From Chamaea fasciata (taxonomy: Eukaryota > Chordata > Aves > Passeriformes > Sylviidae), in the NCBI GenBank assembly GCA_029207755.1, contig JARCOQ010000017.1, forward strand, positions 868,001-932,000: a DNA stretch of 64,000 bases. Direction: 5' to 3'. The position numbers and the translations under genes were made by a program. Under the pieces are notes generated by a model that made no database searches, was not told the origin of the DNA, and was given only the letters and a program-made list of their open reading frames with translations. Below, in pieces: positions 34,421 through 47,510 of the stretch; position 1 is the stretch's first letter, and every line of letters begins with the position of its first letter.

Positions 34421-35480
34421 TTAGGGGCCTCATTTCCTTCCCACTTGGGAACGGGAACTGTTAGAAGCCTCATTTCCTTCCCACTTGGGAATGGGAACTG
34501 TTAGAACCCTCATTTCCTTCCCACTTGGGAATGGGAACTGCTAGAACCCTCATTTCCTTCCCACTTGGGAACGGGAACTGTTAGAACCCTCATTTCCTTC
34601 CCACTTGGGAATGGGAACTGTTAGAACCCTCATTTCCTTCCCACTTGGGAATGGGAACTGTTAGAACCCTCATTTCCTTCCCACTTGGGAATGGGAACTG
34701 TTAGAACCCTCATTTCCTTCCCACTGGGGAATGGGAACTGCTAGAACCCTCATTTCCTTCCCACTTGGGAATGGGAACTGTTAGAACCCTCGTTTCCTTC
34801 CCACTGGGGAATGGGAACTGCTAGAACCCTCATTTCCTTCCCACTTGGGAATGGGAACTGTTAGAACCCTCGTTTCCTTCCCACTGGGGAATGGGAACTG
34901 CTAGAACCCTCATTTCCTTCCCACTTGGGAATGGGAACTGCTAGAACCCTCATTTCCTTCCCACTGGGGAATGGGAACTGCTAGAACCCTCATTTCCTTC
35001 CCACTTGGGAATGGGAACTGCTAGAACCCTCATTTCCTTCCCACTTGGGAATGGGAACTGCTAGAACCCTCATTTCCTTCCCACTGGGGAATGGGAACTG
35101 CTAGAACCCTCATTTCCTTCCCACTTGGGAATGGGAACTGCTAGAACCCTCATTTCCTTCCCACTTGGGAATGGGAACTGCTAGAACCCTCATTTCCTTC
35201 CCACTGGGGAATGGGAACTGCTAGAACCCTCATTTCCTTTCCACTTGGGAATGGGAACTGTTAGAACCCTCATTTCCTTTCCACTTGGCAATGGGAACTG
35301 CTAGAACCCTCGTTTCCTTCCCACTTGGGAACGGGAACTGTTAGAACCCTCGTTTCCTTCCCACTTGGGAATGGGAACTGTTAGAACCCTCATTTCCTTC
35401 CCACTTGGGAATGGGAACTGCTAGAACCCTCATTTCCTTCCCACTTGGGAATGGGAACTGTTAGAATCCTCATTTCCTTA
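34421..35480. repeat. 40-bp minisatellite, about 26 copies
   Basis: Unit of exactly 40 bp built from (C/T)TAGAACCCTCATTTCC, TTCCCACTTGGGAA and TGGGAACTG. Divergence is only a few positions per copy (C/T at the first base, CTTGGG or CTGGGG, CATTT or CGTTT, AATGGG or AACGGG). Each copy contains the 14-bp near-palindrome TTCCCACTTGGGAA. No indels, so the register is constant across 1.06 kb. Confidence 0.97.
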
Positions 35481-38400
35481 CCCCTTTTGAGGCTCAGCCT
35501 CTTCTTGCAGACCCTTTCCTCTTGCCAGTGGCCCAGGGAAGGAGCCAGGCTCCGATGTGAGCATCTCATTTCTGTTCCTGCACGTTGGAGGGACCGAGGT
35601 GCAGCTGCCTTGGGAGATGCCGATGTTGTGGTGGCCTGGCCCCCACAGCTCCTCCCTTAGGGGACAGATCCCGGGGGTTTTCCTGCACTTGCTGGGTTAT
35701 TATGGGCTGCGACACGGGAGAGGGGGTTCTCTGAACAGAGGTGTCCATGGACAATATTCCTGCAGCCCAATCCCCCCGGGGCTCACAGCCTGTGCAAAGA
35801 GCTGCCAGGCACCCCAGGAGCTGCCAGGACCTGTCTGGGACTCACAAGCCTGAGGATGAGGAGCTACCAGAGCTGTACCAATATTCTCAGAGTCTTTGCA
35901 CAGGGGCAAACACTGCCTTTGTCACGCGTGCGTTCAACATCTGCGGAGTGCTCCAGCTTGAGAATAAATGCAGTAATTGAGTTTTTCCCTGCGTGCCAAA
36001 TATGTGCTAATCAAGGCCTGAAGTGTGCCATTGGCTGAGGCAAGCATTTAAAAATAGGTACTGCAAAGTATTACGTAGTCAAGGAAAAGAACACAGTTTT
36101 AATTTAATTTTCGGAATTGCCAAGCAGCAGGCAGCTCTTGTTTGTTTAGTTTTGGGTTTGGGGTTTTTTTTTTTTCCTTTGAGAATCAATCGCTCACACA
36201 TTTCCGCTTAGGTCTTGGAACACGGTTTTATATTCCTATTTTCTTGAGGAACATTGGCCAAACTGCTGGCTGTCAGCTGGGATCTTTATCAGGAAATCTC
36301 CAACTGAACATTCCAGGCCAAGATGCACAGAAACCAAAACTGGGCAGAGACTTGCATGGCGTGGTGGCAGTTACACTGGGAGCAGGAACCAGGGTAAAAA
36401 AATCCCAGTTCCATTAAAAAGCCAAGATCAGGAGAGGCAGCAGAAACTTATTTTTGTGAACCTGGAAAGTGTGTTTTTGTGTTTGCAGGGATAAGAGCCC
36501 TCCTCACAGCACTGTGACTTCCAAAGCTTTGAATGAATAACTGTAGCTGATGAATAACAGCACCTACAAATAAAATCTTAATTGCAAAAGAAAGGAATAA
36601 TAAAGAAAAGTTAATGCTTTTTTTTTATTATTTTATTCATAGCTTAGAAAAGTTTAGGTTGGAGTTTGGGTGAAGGTTTGGTTGCTGCCTTTTCCTCTTT
36701 TATCTGAACCAGCTCACTCAGACCTAATCTTCATCATCTAAACCACAGGATTAACACACAAAATAACTTTGGAGCAAGCCAGGTCCAAGCAGGAAGCTGC
36801 AAGTACCATCATGTCTTGGTGATATTAGCCAGCAGAATAACTGTGGTTTCTTCAGTTTTTTGGTGGTGTGTTTTTCTGGTCGCTTGTTTTTCTGGTTTTG
36901 TTTTGGTTTTGTTCTTAATTCACCATGTTTATGTTTTCCTTGAAAGGGCCTGGAGTTTTTGCTGCTTCTTGGTGTTGGAAACGTTCAGATTCCCGGTCTC
37001 AGTCCTGCAGGGAATGGTTGTTCTCCTGGGCAATCCCAGCTCACAGCAAACAGCCCAGGGCTCTCCCTCTGAGAGCTCCCAGGGCAAACCAAACCCTCCA
37101 GCCCATCACCCTCCCCTGCCTGTCCGGGCTCAAAGGGCAGCAGCTGCCCCTGCACGGAGTCAGGGGACAGGTCCTGCTGCCGAGCCTCAGGTTTGGGACA
37201 TCCCTGGGAACAGGGGCTCTCCTTCCCTCCCCCGAGGATCCCAGGGGGTTTTCAGTGGGAACTCTGCACTAAGCTGCTCAGATCCCAGCAGTTCTGGGCA
37301 TGTCCAGACAAAAAAGCTGCTGGTACTGGAAGAAATGTTATCCTGAGCAGGGAGTAACCTATGGAATTGTAAGTGCTTAAGTCCTCTTTTGCATCCGGCC
37401 CAAACTTGCAGGAGAGGAAGAGCCAAATGCTCAGAGGCAGCTTCCATTTTATGGCTCTAAATTGTGCAAAAAAAAAAGAAAAAAAAAAAATCCTGGACTC
37501 GATCACTTTGCACCTGCATTTGTGTTGGAGTGAGGGAGAGCCTCAGCCAGGCAGGAGAGGCTCTGATCCTCTGCCCTGTGAATCCAGAGGGGAGGGGAGG
37601 GCTCCGGGCAGAGGATGCGGTGCCCATGTGCGTCCCACGCTCGCCTGCAGAGCTCCGTGGTTGGTACTCTGGGTGCTGCTTGGGCAATGCCATGAGCAGC
37701 CCGCTTCCCTTGGAACATTTTCTCTTCATTGTGCTGCTCCTTCCCAGCGTTTCACAAACCACCACAAAGGAGACGACAAAAAGGAGGGGAAAAAAACCCT
37801 CCAAATGAATAGTGCGTGTCCCTTCCCTCGCTGTCCCAGCAGAGGACCAGGCTGAGCTGGTCTCTGCTGGCTCTGACTCTTTGCACAGTTTTATGATAAT
37901 CTGGGGGAGTTTGCACGATGGAATTGTAAAAGCACACGGAGGGAAGCCAGGACTCAGCCTTCATTCCTAGCCCTGCACCGAGACCTGCTTGTGTTGGGGT
38001 GACGTGTCTCGGTTGTCCCATTGGCACGGACCTTGTTTTATCTATTTGCTGCCTCTGTTATTTCCAGGGCTTTCTGAGGCTCAGATCAAAACATCAGCAA
38101 AATATCCTGGTTTATCTTCAAAACAAATTATAAACCTGAGAACTGTGACCTCCCTGCTCTGATTCAAAGGCTGCTAAAGACAATGCAAAGACTCTGACTC
38201 CTGTATCCTTTAGGTTTCAGGGCAGTCCTTGATCAGATGGAAAAGGGAAGGAAGGCCAGTAGAAGCCAAGGGAGGGGTGGAAGGACTTCAAGAGATATTA
38301 ATGGGAATTAAAAGACCCCCTCGGGGGATGCTGGAAGCAAGGCTTCTGTCAAGGCTCGGCTTGAACACACAAATTTAGGGACTCAGCTTTTGCAGCTTCT

Positions 38401-41023
38401 TGGCTCATCCCTGGAAGAAAACAGCTTCCTGTCCTAACCTCTTAATGGGAGTTCTGTTTGTCATTCACAGTACTTTTCATACCTGAAAGAACAACTCAGT
38501 TCTGCTTCCATGGCAGAGTTCCCAGTGATTTCATTGTGAGCACAGCTCACATCCTCCTGCTCTCTGCTGTTCTGTTCCCACCTCTCCCTGCCGTGAGCCG
38601 GGGCTGGTCCCTCCCCTCTCCCGCTCATCCTCGGTCTCTGTTTCTCTGACACAGGTGCTAACTCCACCTAAAGATCATGTTTGTTTCTGTAGCAACCAAA
38701 ACAGTGAAGAGGGGAAATGAACTCAAACAGGGGTTTCTGCACCAGTTCAGGGCACGTCCTGCTCGCAGTGACGGTGTTGGCTCCTGCTCTCCCCGTGAGC
38801 TTCACAGCCAGGTTCAGCGGTTCCCAGGTGAGAGCAGGGCCCTGGGCAGCCCTGCTGCCACGCTTCCACAAGCAGTCAGCAAATGGAGGTGTGAGCATCC
38901 CAAAGCACAGATACAAAACTGAAGGAAAGAATGAACCAAAAATGTATTGCTAAAATAAATGTATTGCAAAAATATATTGAGAATGAAACCCCAGGACTGC
39001 ACCTGCCTGCACTGCTGTTTTACCAGTGTGGGCTCCAAAGCAGCCCTGACTTTGGGGTCCTGCTCTGAGTACCTGGGGCTGGCACCTACAGCTGCCCTCT
39101 CAGCATCCCCTTTTAAATTGCTTTAACAAGTGGCAGGCTGCACATAAAACCTGGAAAGTTTATCCAAACCCAGATATTTTTTTTTCTGAAGTTATTCCAA
39201 GGCTTTTATCAAGATAAACCCACAAAGATCTACAACCACGATCCACTAACAACCATGTCGTGTCACCAGTGACCATCTGCCGTCATGGGTGATGGGAAGT
39301 GGAAGAATGTGAACACTGATTATAAAAGGAGATGCTCTGAGCTGTGATCAGAGATGGCTTTTTCTAGCAAGATGCTAAATTGGATTCACTGGCCGCAGTG
39401 GCAAAAAAGACATTTGATGCTTTGATCCAAATATTTAATTTTGCTTTAAGGGTTTTTAAAATCTAATTAAGCACCGAACTAAAATGGAAACTCTAAATCC
39501 CAAAGCTGAAACGCTTCACTTACAAAATGTAAATTTGTTGGGGATCTCGGGGTGATACAACCGAACCAGTCAGCTGAAATGGGTTAGAGTTCCCAAGGCT
39601 TTTAAATTTCCCTGGATCTGACCATTTTGGCCCAGATTCTGCGCTGATAGCTGCTGGAGGAGGTTGCTGTGGAGGAGCAGAGCGCTGCCGGGGGCAGGTT
39701 CCAGCTCCAGCACGTGCAGGTGCCGGGCACTGTCCCCTCCCTGCAGGGTGGAGTGGGCTAAGTCACCCTCTGCTCCGGTGTGTCATTAGCACGGCACAGA
39801 CACCAAACCCACAACCTCCACCTGGCAGCCAAACACCAGGCACATTCCTGCTGCCACGGGAGCAAAGGGTCATAATTAGCACAGGGCTTCTTTTCCCTCA
39901 ACGTTTTCTTCAGGCCCGTCCCCAAAAACAAATCCCAGGCAGGTGATTTATTGTTTATCCACATGGCATTTAAGCAGCGTATTTAATACTGTTGCAGTTC
40001 ATACTTTAAACTCAAACACAGCATCAATCCAACAATTTTTTGGCAATTAGAAGGCAGCAATGGAGTGTCAGGAATCCAAGGAGACTCCGACCTAATTTAC
40101 ATGGTGTTGCTCTCAAGAGCTGGCAGCGCGGAGTGCATCTTCTGAAAATGTTTCTATTAGAAGCCGGTGTTTATGATCACTCTCAGCTTGGCACAAAAAC
40201 ATTCTTCTAAACATTTACATTTCACATTCTTTAGGGCAGTTGAAAAATGTTGGCTTGCAGTTATCCACAGTGCAGAGAGGCCGGGAGGAATGCTGTAGTA
40301 AAGCATTAATAGCCTCGTACTTTTCTTGTTCTTTGATTTACTGTGTGGTAGTTTTTATCCTAGCTGTGTTCTTGATGTTGCCCGTGCTGAGTTGAGTTTC
40401 ACTCAAACAACATGAGCCTGGGTTTATTTTTTCTAGCTAAAAAACCCAAAGCCCAATTAATTTATTAACAATACTTGATACTCATGCTACAGTCACCATT
40501 TGGAGACATTCCCATTGGAATATATTTCCTAGATACTGCTGCAAAACTCCCCAGCAGAGTCAGAACAGGAGAATTTTCCAGGAGCTGCATCCACGAAGGA
40601 AGGACTGGTGCAGTTCTCTTTGCTCAAACAACGCAGCCACGTTCTGGTTTGCCTCTGACTCTGATCACAACATACAGAATCAGCAACGAAATCAATAACA
40701 CAGCCCAGAGCCCCTGGCCAGTGCCTGTGGCTCCAAGGTGAGCACTTCCATGAGTAAGGGCCACGCTTGGGCAAGGCCTTTGTGCTCTGGCTGCCGTGGC
40801 ACTGAGCTCCCCGAGCCGTGCTGGGCTGGCTGCTCCCTCCTGCTGCTGCCTCCTGCTCATGGATTGCCCAGCCCCACCCAGACTGATAGCAGGGCACAAA
40901 AACTCACAAAAAACCCCCCCAAAATAGCATTGCCTTTCTCTTTCCCCAGGAGAACTCCTTCCAAAGCTAAAAGTGTTTTTAAGGTACAGCTAAATTGCAG
41001 AGTGGATGTGTGTAAATGTGCTC
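35481..41023. other. Intergenic, unique sequence
   Basis: No recognised gene. Short runs only: T-run at 36,163-36,175, A-runs at 37,469-37,490. Local AT-rich segments at 39,930-40,460 could be regulatory. Confidence 0.6.
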
Positions 41024-41718
41024 GGTGCTGTGTGTGGACACCTGGGCACTGTCCCTGTCCCCCTGAGGTGTGATCAGTCCTGGTGGGGACCTGGACACCT
41101 GGGCACTGTCCCTGTCCCCCTGAGGTGTGCCCAGCCCTGGTGCTGTGTGTGGACACCTGGGCACTGTCCCTGTCCCCCTGAGGTGTGCCCAGCCCTGGTG
41201 CTGTGTATGGACACCTGGGCACTGTCCCTGTCCCCCTGAGGTGTGCCCAGCCCTGGTGCTGTGTGTGGACACCTGGGCACTGTCCCTGTCCCCCTGAGGT
41301 GTGCCCAGCCCTGGTGCTGTGTGTGGACACCTGGGCACTGTCCCTGTCCCCCTGAGGTGTGCCCAGCCCTGGTGGGGACCTGGACACCTGGGCACTGTCC
41401 CTGTCCCCCTGAGGTGTGCCCAGCCCTGGTGCTGTGTATGGACACCTGGGCACTGTCCCTGTCCCCCTGAGGTGTGCCCAGCCCTGGTGCTGTGTGTGGA
41501 CACCTGGGCACTGTCCCTGTCCCCCTGAGGTGTGCCCAGCCCTGGTGCTGTGTGTGGACACCTGGGCACTGTCCCTGTCCCCCTGAGGTGTGCCCAGCCC
41601 TGGTGGGGACCTGGACACCTGGGCACTGTCCCTGTCCCCCTGAGGTGTGCCCAGCCCTGGTGCTGTGTATGGACACCTGGGCACTGTCCCTGTCCCCCTG
41701 AGCTGTGCCCAGCCCTGC
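41024..41718. repeat. 57/58-bp minisatellite with four-unit higher-order structure, about 12 copies
   Basis: Units share CTGGGCACTGTCCCTGTCCC and CTGAGGTGTGCCCAGCCC. They differ in the linker: GGGGACCTGG (57 bp), GTGTATGG or GTGTGTGG (58 bp). Order along the array is TGT, GGGG, TGT, TAT, TGT, TGT, GGGG, TAT, TGT, TGT, GGGG, TAT. The first unit carries a variant tail (GTGTGATCAGTCC) and the last ends CTGAGCTG. Confidence 0.97.
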
Positions 41719-43389
41719 CAAGGGACACATCAGCCCCCGTGGCCTCCAGTCAGCAGCTTTGTCTCTTTGTGCTGCCAGCTGGGGACGTGGGGCTGATGAA
41801 GAGCTCCGTTCTGTGGCACCGGGGTAAAGAATAAAAATTCGCTGCGTGCCTTGCTGGCAGCAGGAGCAGAGAACTCCAGGCAAGGGAATTTTACCAACTG
41901 TGAATACAAATTGTAGGTGTGAAGTCTTAATTGCCGTTCATAATTAGGCAACAATACAAACAAACTGTTCACATACAATGCCCTTCATGAGAGGAATCCG
42001 GGCAGCTCAGAAAGTTCATTAAAGGCTCATCAGGACGCGGTGCAGCGGCGGCACTCCAGGGAGACCCCCGAAGCAGCTGTGGAGCACCTCTGTGGGGCTG
42101 TGGCACCGAGCCTGGCACTGGCAGGTCGGGAATTTCCTCGTTCCAGCAGCTCCCGGCCAGCCCAGGAGAAGCCTTTATTCGGCAGGATAAAAGCCGGGAC
42201 ACTCTGGCTTACATCAAACTCGTTTGGGGATATTTGCAGTGTCATGGAAACAAAAGACAATGTCTCTCGACAACACATTTTAGTGTAATTCTGTGCAAGA
42301 ACACTCTCATTCCAGAATGGAAATGACCACACAGAGACTGACTCCAAGCGAACTCTCCCTGCCAGCCTTTAGAAACTGAAAGTCCCATTTTAAAGTCGAA
42401 GGCGTTTACAAAAAGCCCGTGTTTTTATTTGGCTGCTTGTTTGCAGCGTGTTCATCCCCCAGAGCAAGGAGCCCACATCCCAGCACTCGGGGGGATCTCG
42501 GGCTGCCCAGGGGCCGCCTCACTTCAAACGAAGCTCCCAAAATCAGGCACAGCCAACAGATCCTCCAGGCGCTCGGTGACTCCTTTCCAGGCAGGCAGGA
42601 AAAGTGAAGGAAGAATTCTGAGGGGTTTTCAGAATTTTTAGCCTGAAACCGGGAGAGAGGATGAAGCTGAGGAATTACTGTGCTCACAGACATGTCCTGT
42701 GAGAACAGCTGCCGCCGATCAAGAATCCATATTCACACAGAGTAGCACACACGGGTCTCTGCAGGAAACACCACCACGAGCCGTAAGTGAATAGAAGTGC
42801 CTTGAACAGCACTAACAACTGCATCAAGAAACAGAGGGAGCAGCCCAGGAGGAAGGCAGGAATAATGAGGCACCTGGTTCCCAGCAAGGGCCAGAGGTGT
42901 ATTTATAGAGGTCACACACCTCCTGGTCAATTAGGTCAAGACCCAGAGGAGCCACTGCTAAAATATCCAGCGCTGCTGGCTTTGGTAAAAGTCAATTACA
43001 GGCCCATTTGTATTATAAACCCTAATTTTAGGAAATAAAGGAGTGGAGGACTTCAAAGGGTTGTCCAGAGAAGGTTGGAGCACAGTGAATGGGCAGCCTG
43101 GGACCAGTGGGTGCCAGTCCACGGGCACGTGGGCGTTCTCTGACATTCCAGGGGAGCGCATCTGAAAGACCGGCCTCTGGCTGCCAAAGTGCAGCCAGAA
43201 CTGAAATATTTCATATTTGTTCACTTTACATTTCACTTGTTTACTTCCTCCCAGTCTGGCATCTGAATGTCCCATTTTAATTGTTTCTAAATAAACCCCG
43301 GCTCTGCCTGGCCTTGGCGGAGAGGTGAGAGAAGCCAAAGCTGTGGAGCTCCAAGGCCGCGGAGATCCCAGGCTGAGGGGAAGCAGCAC
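41719..43389. other. Intergenic, unique sequence
   Basis: No recognised gene or sizeable repeat. Confidence 0.6.
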
Positions 43390-43896
43390 ACGTGGATAGC
43401 CCTGGAGCTGGGTTCTCCACACATGGACAGCCCTGGAGCTGGATTCTCCACACATGGACAGCCCTGGAGCTGGATGCTCCACACATGGACAGCCCTGGAG
43501 CTGGGTTCTCCACACATGGACAGCCCTGGAGCTGGATGCTCCACACATGGACAACCCTGGAGCTGGATGCTCCACACATGGACAGCCCTGGAGCTGGGTT
43601 CTCCACACATGGACAGCCCTGGAGCTGGATGCTCCACACATGGACATCCCTGGAGCTGGGTTCTCCACACATGGACATCCCTGGAGCTGGATGCTCCACA
43701 CATGGATGATAAACCTGGAGCTGGATTCTCCACACATGGACATCCCTGGAGCTGGGTTCTCCACACATGGACAGCCCTGGAGCTGGATGCTCCACGCATG
43801 GACAGCCCTGGAGCTGGGTTCTCCACACATGGACAGCCCTGGAGCTGGATGCTCCACGCATGGACAGCCCTGGAGCTGGATGCTCCACACATGGAT
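43390..43896. repeat. 31-bp minisatellite, about 16 copies
   Basis: Unit CCTGGAGCTGGATGCTCC plus ACACATGGACAGC. Alternating variants GGGTTCTCC and GGATGCTCC/GGATTCTCC; one unit near 43,702-43,712 carries GGATGATAAACC in place of GGACAGCCC, a 3-bp expansion. 31 is not a multiple of three, so open frames occur in several registers. Confidence 0.96.
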
Positions 43897-46800
43897 AAAT
43901 CCCTGGATGCCCCAGCACAGCCCCCGGAGCCTCTGCAGGGGCAGTGGGGTTTGCCAGGCTGCAAAGAGCCAGCCCAGGGGCCGGCAATGCCCGGCTGGCA
44001 CAGGGCTGCCTTCGGTGGCACAGGAGATCACCCAGGGCTTCTCCAAGCGGTGCTGCGCACTGAGGAGATCAAAGCCATACCACGGGTTAGTGACGAAGCT
44101 GAAAAGAATCCAGATTGCCAGCTCCCTGTCCTGAATACCAAATGTGGTCCTGCCTTCCCCAGGATAAAAGCGGGAGGAAAAATATTCTGAAAGCTTTCAA
44201 GAAGCAGCGTGGATTCTGCTGTTAAAAGGAGGAAACATTATCAAAGGATCAGAAAATTCCACAAAGCAACACAACAGTTACTCTTGCAAAACTCTGGGGG
44301 ATCTCTGCTGTGGTGTGGAGTTATTCAGTGGCTCGGACTCGCAGCAGTGTTCCTTCGTCCTCCACAGCCATAAATTCTTTTTCCTGTTTTGGATAAGTTC
44401 AATGAATTCAGCCCTTTTGGCTTCAATGAGAGCCAGACCTTGCCTAAAATGTGACGTTTTTATTGTCCTTTCCATAGAACATTTACGCTGTGGTTATCAG
44501 GTTCGTTTCTCTCTTCATTAGAAGTTAATCACAGCACCATTAGCACAGCTTTAATGTCATGAGAATCACACTCTGTAGGGCGCATCCTATGACTGCCTCA
44601 AAAATCTCTCCCTGTGGATATTTTGTCTCCGTGAAATAGTCTGGTTCCAACTATTCATCTTTGCCAAGAAGAACAATGTTACCAATTATTCCTACAGTGA
44701 GAAATAATCAGAACAATCGTTTGTTTTCTTGCAGTTGGTTGCACACATCCTTCATCAGAAAATTCAGCTCTGAGTCAGAAAAACTTCCTTCCACCTTCCC
44801 AGGCTCCTCAGTGTGTGCAGGAATCACGGTGTGCCTGTGCATCAGATGAGTGATTTTACCTGGGAGGTAGGAATTGTTCCAAGTTTGTAGCTCCTCCAGA
44901 CGTAATTCATTTTTCTGAAGGAGACTGGCAGAAAGCCTATCTACAGAAAATCTCCAGAGTTATTATGCAGAGCGTAGAAGAGTTAACAGTGACCCAGTAA
45001 AGGGATAGAAAGGTGGTTTTGCCGAGAGAAAAGATCTGTCATTGCTGAGGAGAAATGAGATTAAATTACTGAAAGAGCATTTCTGATCATGCAACCAAGG
45101 AAATGCAGAACAAAACTCCGGAGCACACAGGGGTCTCTGAGTCCAAGCCTGGGAAGAAGGAACTGCAGATTCTTCTTCGGAAAAGGGCAGAGCTGAGCTC
45201 AGAAACCCAAACATTCTCACTAAAAATGCAACCAGATCCTGTTCGTGTGTTGGGACACGAACAGCTTTAGGAACTCGGCTCTGGGGTTCTGCTTGAACAT
45301 GCAATCCATACAAATAATCCCAGATGTGCCATTCCCTCTCCTCTCCCGGGGGGTCAGAGCAGATGCACACCCAGGTCACACAAACAGCTGCTCCCTGTGC
45401 ACACAGGTGTGGAAAAACCTGCCCACACAGACTTTCTGCATTTGTTTTGGCTGTGCCCCAGGGATGTGGAGGTGTTGTCCGAGGTGCTGAGTCCTCACAG
45501 GTCACTGCAAAGCTGGAGCTGCATACAGGTGCCACTGAAAAATCACGTCATTGGCTTAATCATCAGCAAAGTCATATTACTGAGATTTGCAGCTGGTAGC
45601 CAGTGAAATCCGAGATAGCAGTTCGTCCTCAGTAACTAGCAATACCAGTTTTTCTAGAAAATTAATAAATGCAAACATTAAGTGCTCTAAATTCACTTAA
45701 TAAACAGGTCACCTGGAAAGATTTGTGGTTTGCATTTGAACAGAGAATATAAATAGAAGAGGAAATGGCGAGCCTGATACTTGGTGTCCAATAAACCCCA
45801 CGACGTGGCCAAGCTTTTGCAGGCCTCGCTGGGTATGCAATGAGCTAATTAGCAAAACCTCGTTGCACTCTTTCAATCACCATAAAGCAGATTTAAACGC
45901 TTTCTAAGTGTGCAGCCTTTCTAAGTGTGCAGGGCTGGGTCCTGCACTGCCCAGGTCCCTCTGCAGGGCAGGTGCAGGGGCTGAGGAGCTCCCAGGGGTG
46001 ATTCTGGTCTCACCTGGGGAGGGAGGGCACTGCCCAGGGCCCCACCCCAGCACAGCCAGGGCGTCCAGGGCCCCCTCACAGCCCCCGGCCCGGGGCTGAG
46101 CGAGCAGAGGACCGTGAGGTTCATCCCCTGTGCCCTGCCGAGCCCTGGTGTGGTTCCCAGCCTGGCTCCATCCCCAGCGCCCCAGATCGCTGCCCTGTAG
46201 CTGGCAGATCAAACCCCACCAAAGGGTTTGGTGTGAGTGCTCAGCGCTGAAAGAACCCCAGTGCCTCTCCTGAAGCTGTGTCTAGGAGACAAGCACGGAT
46301 CCCCTGGCAATCTGCCCAGACCTAAAAGCGCAGATGGAAATGGGTGTTATTGCCTGCACCCTGTGCTTGTCACCGAACTCTCCCCTGCCTGCAGTTTCCA
46401 GATTTTTCCTAACTAAGGTGAGATTGTGAATTGATAATAATTAGGTGTCATCTTGATAAAGCATTGTGGATTGAAAACGAGTCTCGATGGAAGTTTGAAA
46501 AATTACGCACTTGCCTCCAAGGGAAAAGGAAAAAGGACACACAAGGAGAGCAAACCTTCTGTATCACAGGCAAAATGTCTCAGCAAAACTGACTCCGAGG
46601 GGAGATGGGATTGTGGATCAGAGCTCCTGCAGTGTGGCCGTGTCCCACCCTGGACACCCCTCAGCAGTCCCAAGGAGCAGCTGCCGTGTGTCCCCCGTGC
46701 CCAGCCAGGAGCCCTCTGCTCCCCAGGCAGGAACCCAGCCAGCTCCTGTGGGCAGCAGTGAAAAGGACCCCGCTGACCCCCAGAATCAGGGCAGTGGCCC

Positions 46801-47365
46801 TGCTGGAAGTGTCTCCGTGGAGCTGAGCACTGGAGGGACTCTCTGAGTCACCCTCCCCATCTGCATATCCCTTTGCATCTCCCATGGGCAGCCACGGGAG
46901 CCAGCCGGCACAGCCTCGTGTTTGTGCTCTCCCATGCAAATACCTCTTCTCCCTACATATTAGTTACTGTGTGTGGGTTTTCTCTCTCACTCTGCCTTGC
47001 CATATGTGTGGGAGTTGATGGCATCAACTTTATGAAATCTCCACACATGCCAAGAACAGCTGGAGAAGTTGAAACAAGTTCTGGGTGAGGTGAGTTTCAT
47101 GGGCAGGGACTGAAATTAGCCAAGGCACCGTGGCTGTTTGCCATGCCGGGAGTCTCACATGGAGCATGTGGGCTTTGCTCACTCCAAAAGCAGATTCCCC
47201 ATAGAGAAAAAAAAATAAAAAAATCATTCGATTTAGCAAGTGATAATGGCAGAGATAACTGAGCTGTAAGAATCTGTCCACCAGGAGAGACCATCTCTGC
47301 ACCTCTTCCGTGACTGGTTCATTATGTAAATATAAAAATTTCGTCATGGGGCTGAGGTAATTAAG
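43897..47365. other. Intergenic, unique sequence
   Basis: No recognised gene. A 17-bp direct duplication (CCTTTCTAAGTGTGCAG) at 45,899-45,932. AT-rich parts at 44,500-44,720 and 45,600-45,760. Confidence 0.6.
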
Positions 47366-47510
47366 ATCTTCAGCCAGCATGTAGCACTCCTCATCTTCAA
47401 AACGCTTCACTGACATTAATAATTAATCATCACAACACTCTGGGAAGGCTATCACCCTAATCAATGGGTAAACTGAGGCACAAAGGTTTGAAGTATCACA
47501 GCAGGCCTGT
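47366..47510 (+). mobile_element. Ancient MIR/L3-like interspersed repeat, copy 1
   Basis: Degenerate copy with the hallmarks CTCATCTTCAAAACGCTT, an ATTAATAATTAATCATCACAA core and GGGTAAACTGAGGCACAAAG. These are the widely shared 3' features (AATCCTCACAAC and AAACTGAGGCA) of old amniote SINE/LINE tails. Family assignment is from memory; L3 tail and MIR-type are both possible. Confidence 0.6.

Noticed and set aside
34421..35480. Regular 40-bp repeats considered as a CRISPR-like array
   Set aside because: There are no unique spacers; it is head-to-tail minisatellite in a vertebrate genome.
40857..41883. Frames of 250-275 codons with repeated QGWAHLRGTGTVPRC
   Set aside because: Translations of the 58-bp minisatellite in several registers.
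42958..44190. Frames of 226-362 codons with MDSPGAG/SIQLQGCPCVE repeats
   Set aside because: Translations of the 31-bp minisatellite; all registers stay open because the unit lacks stops.
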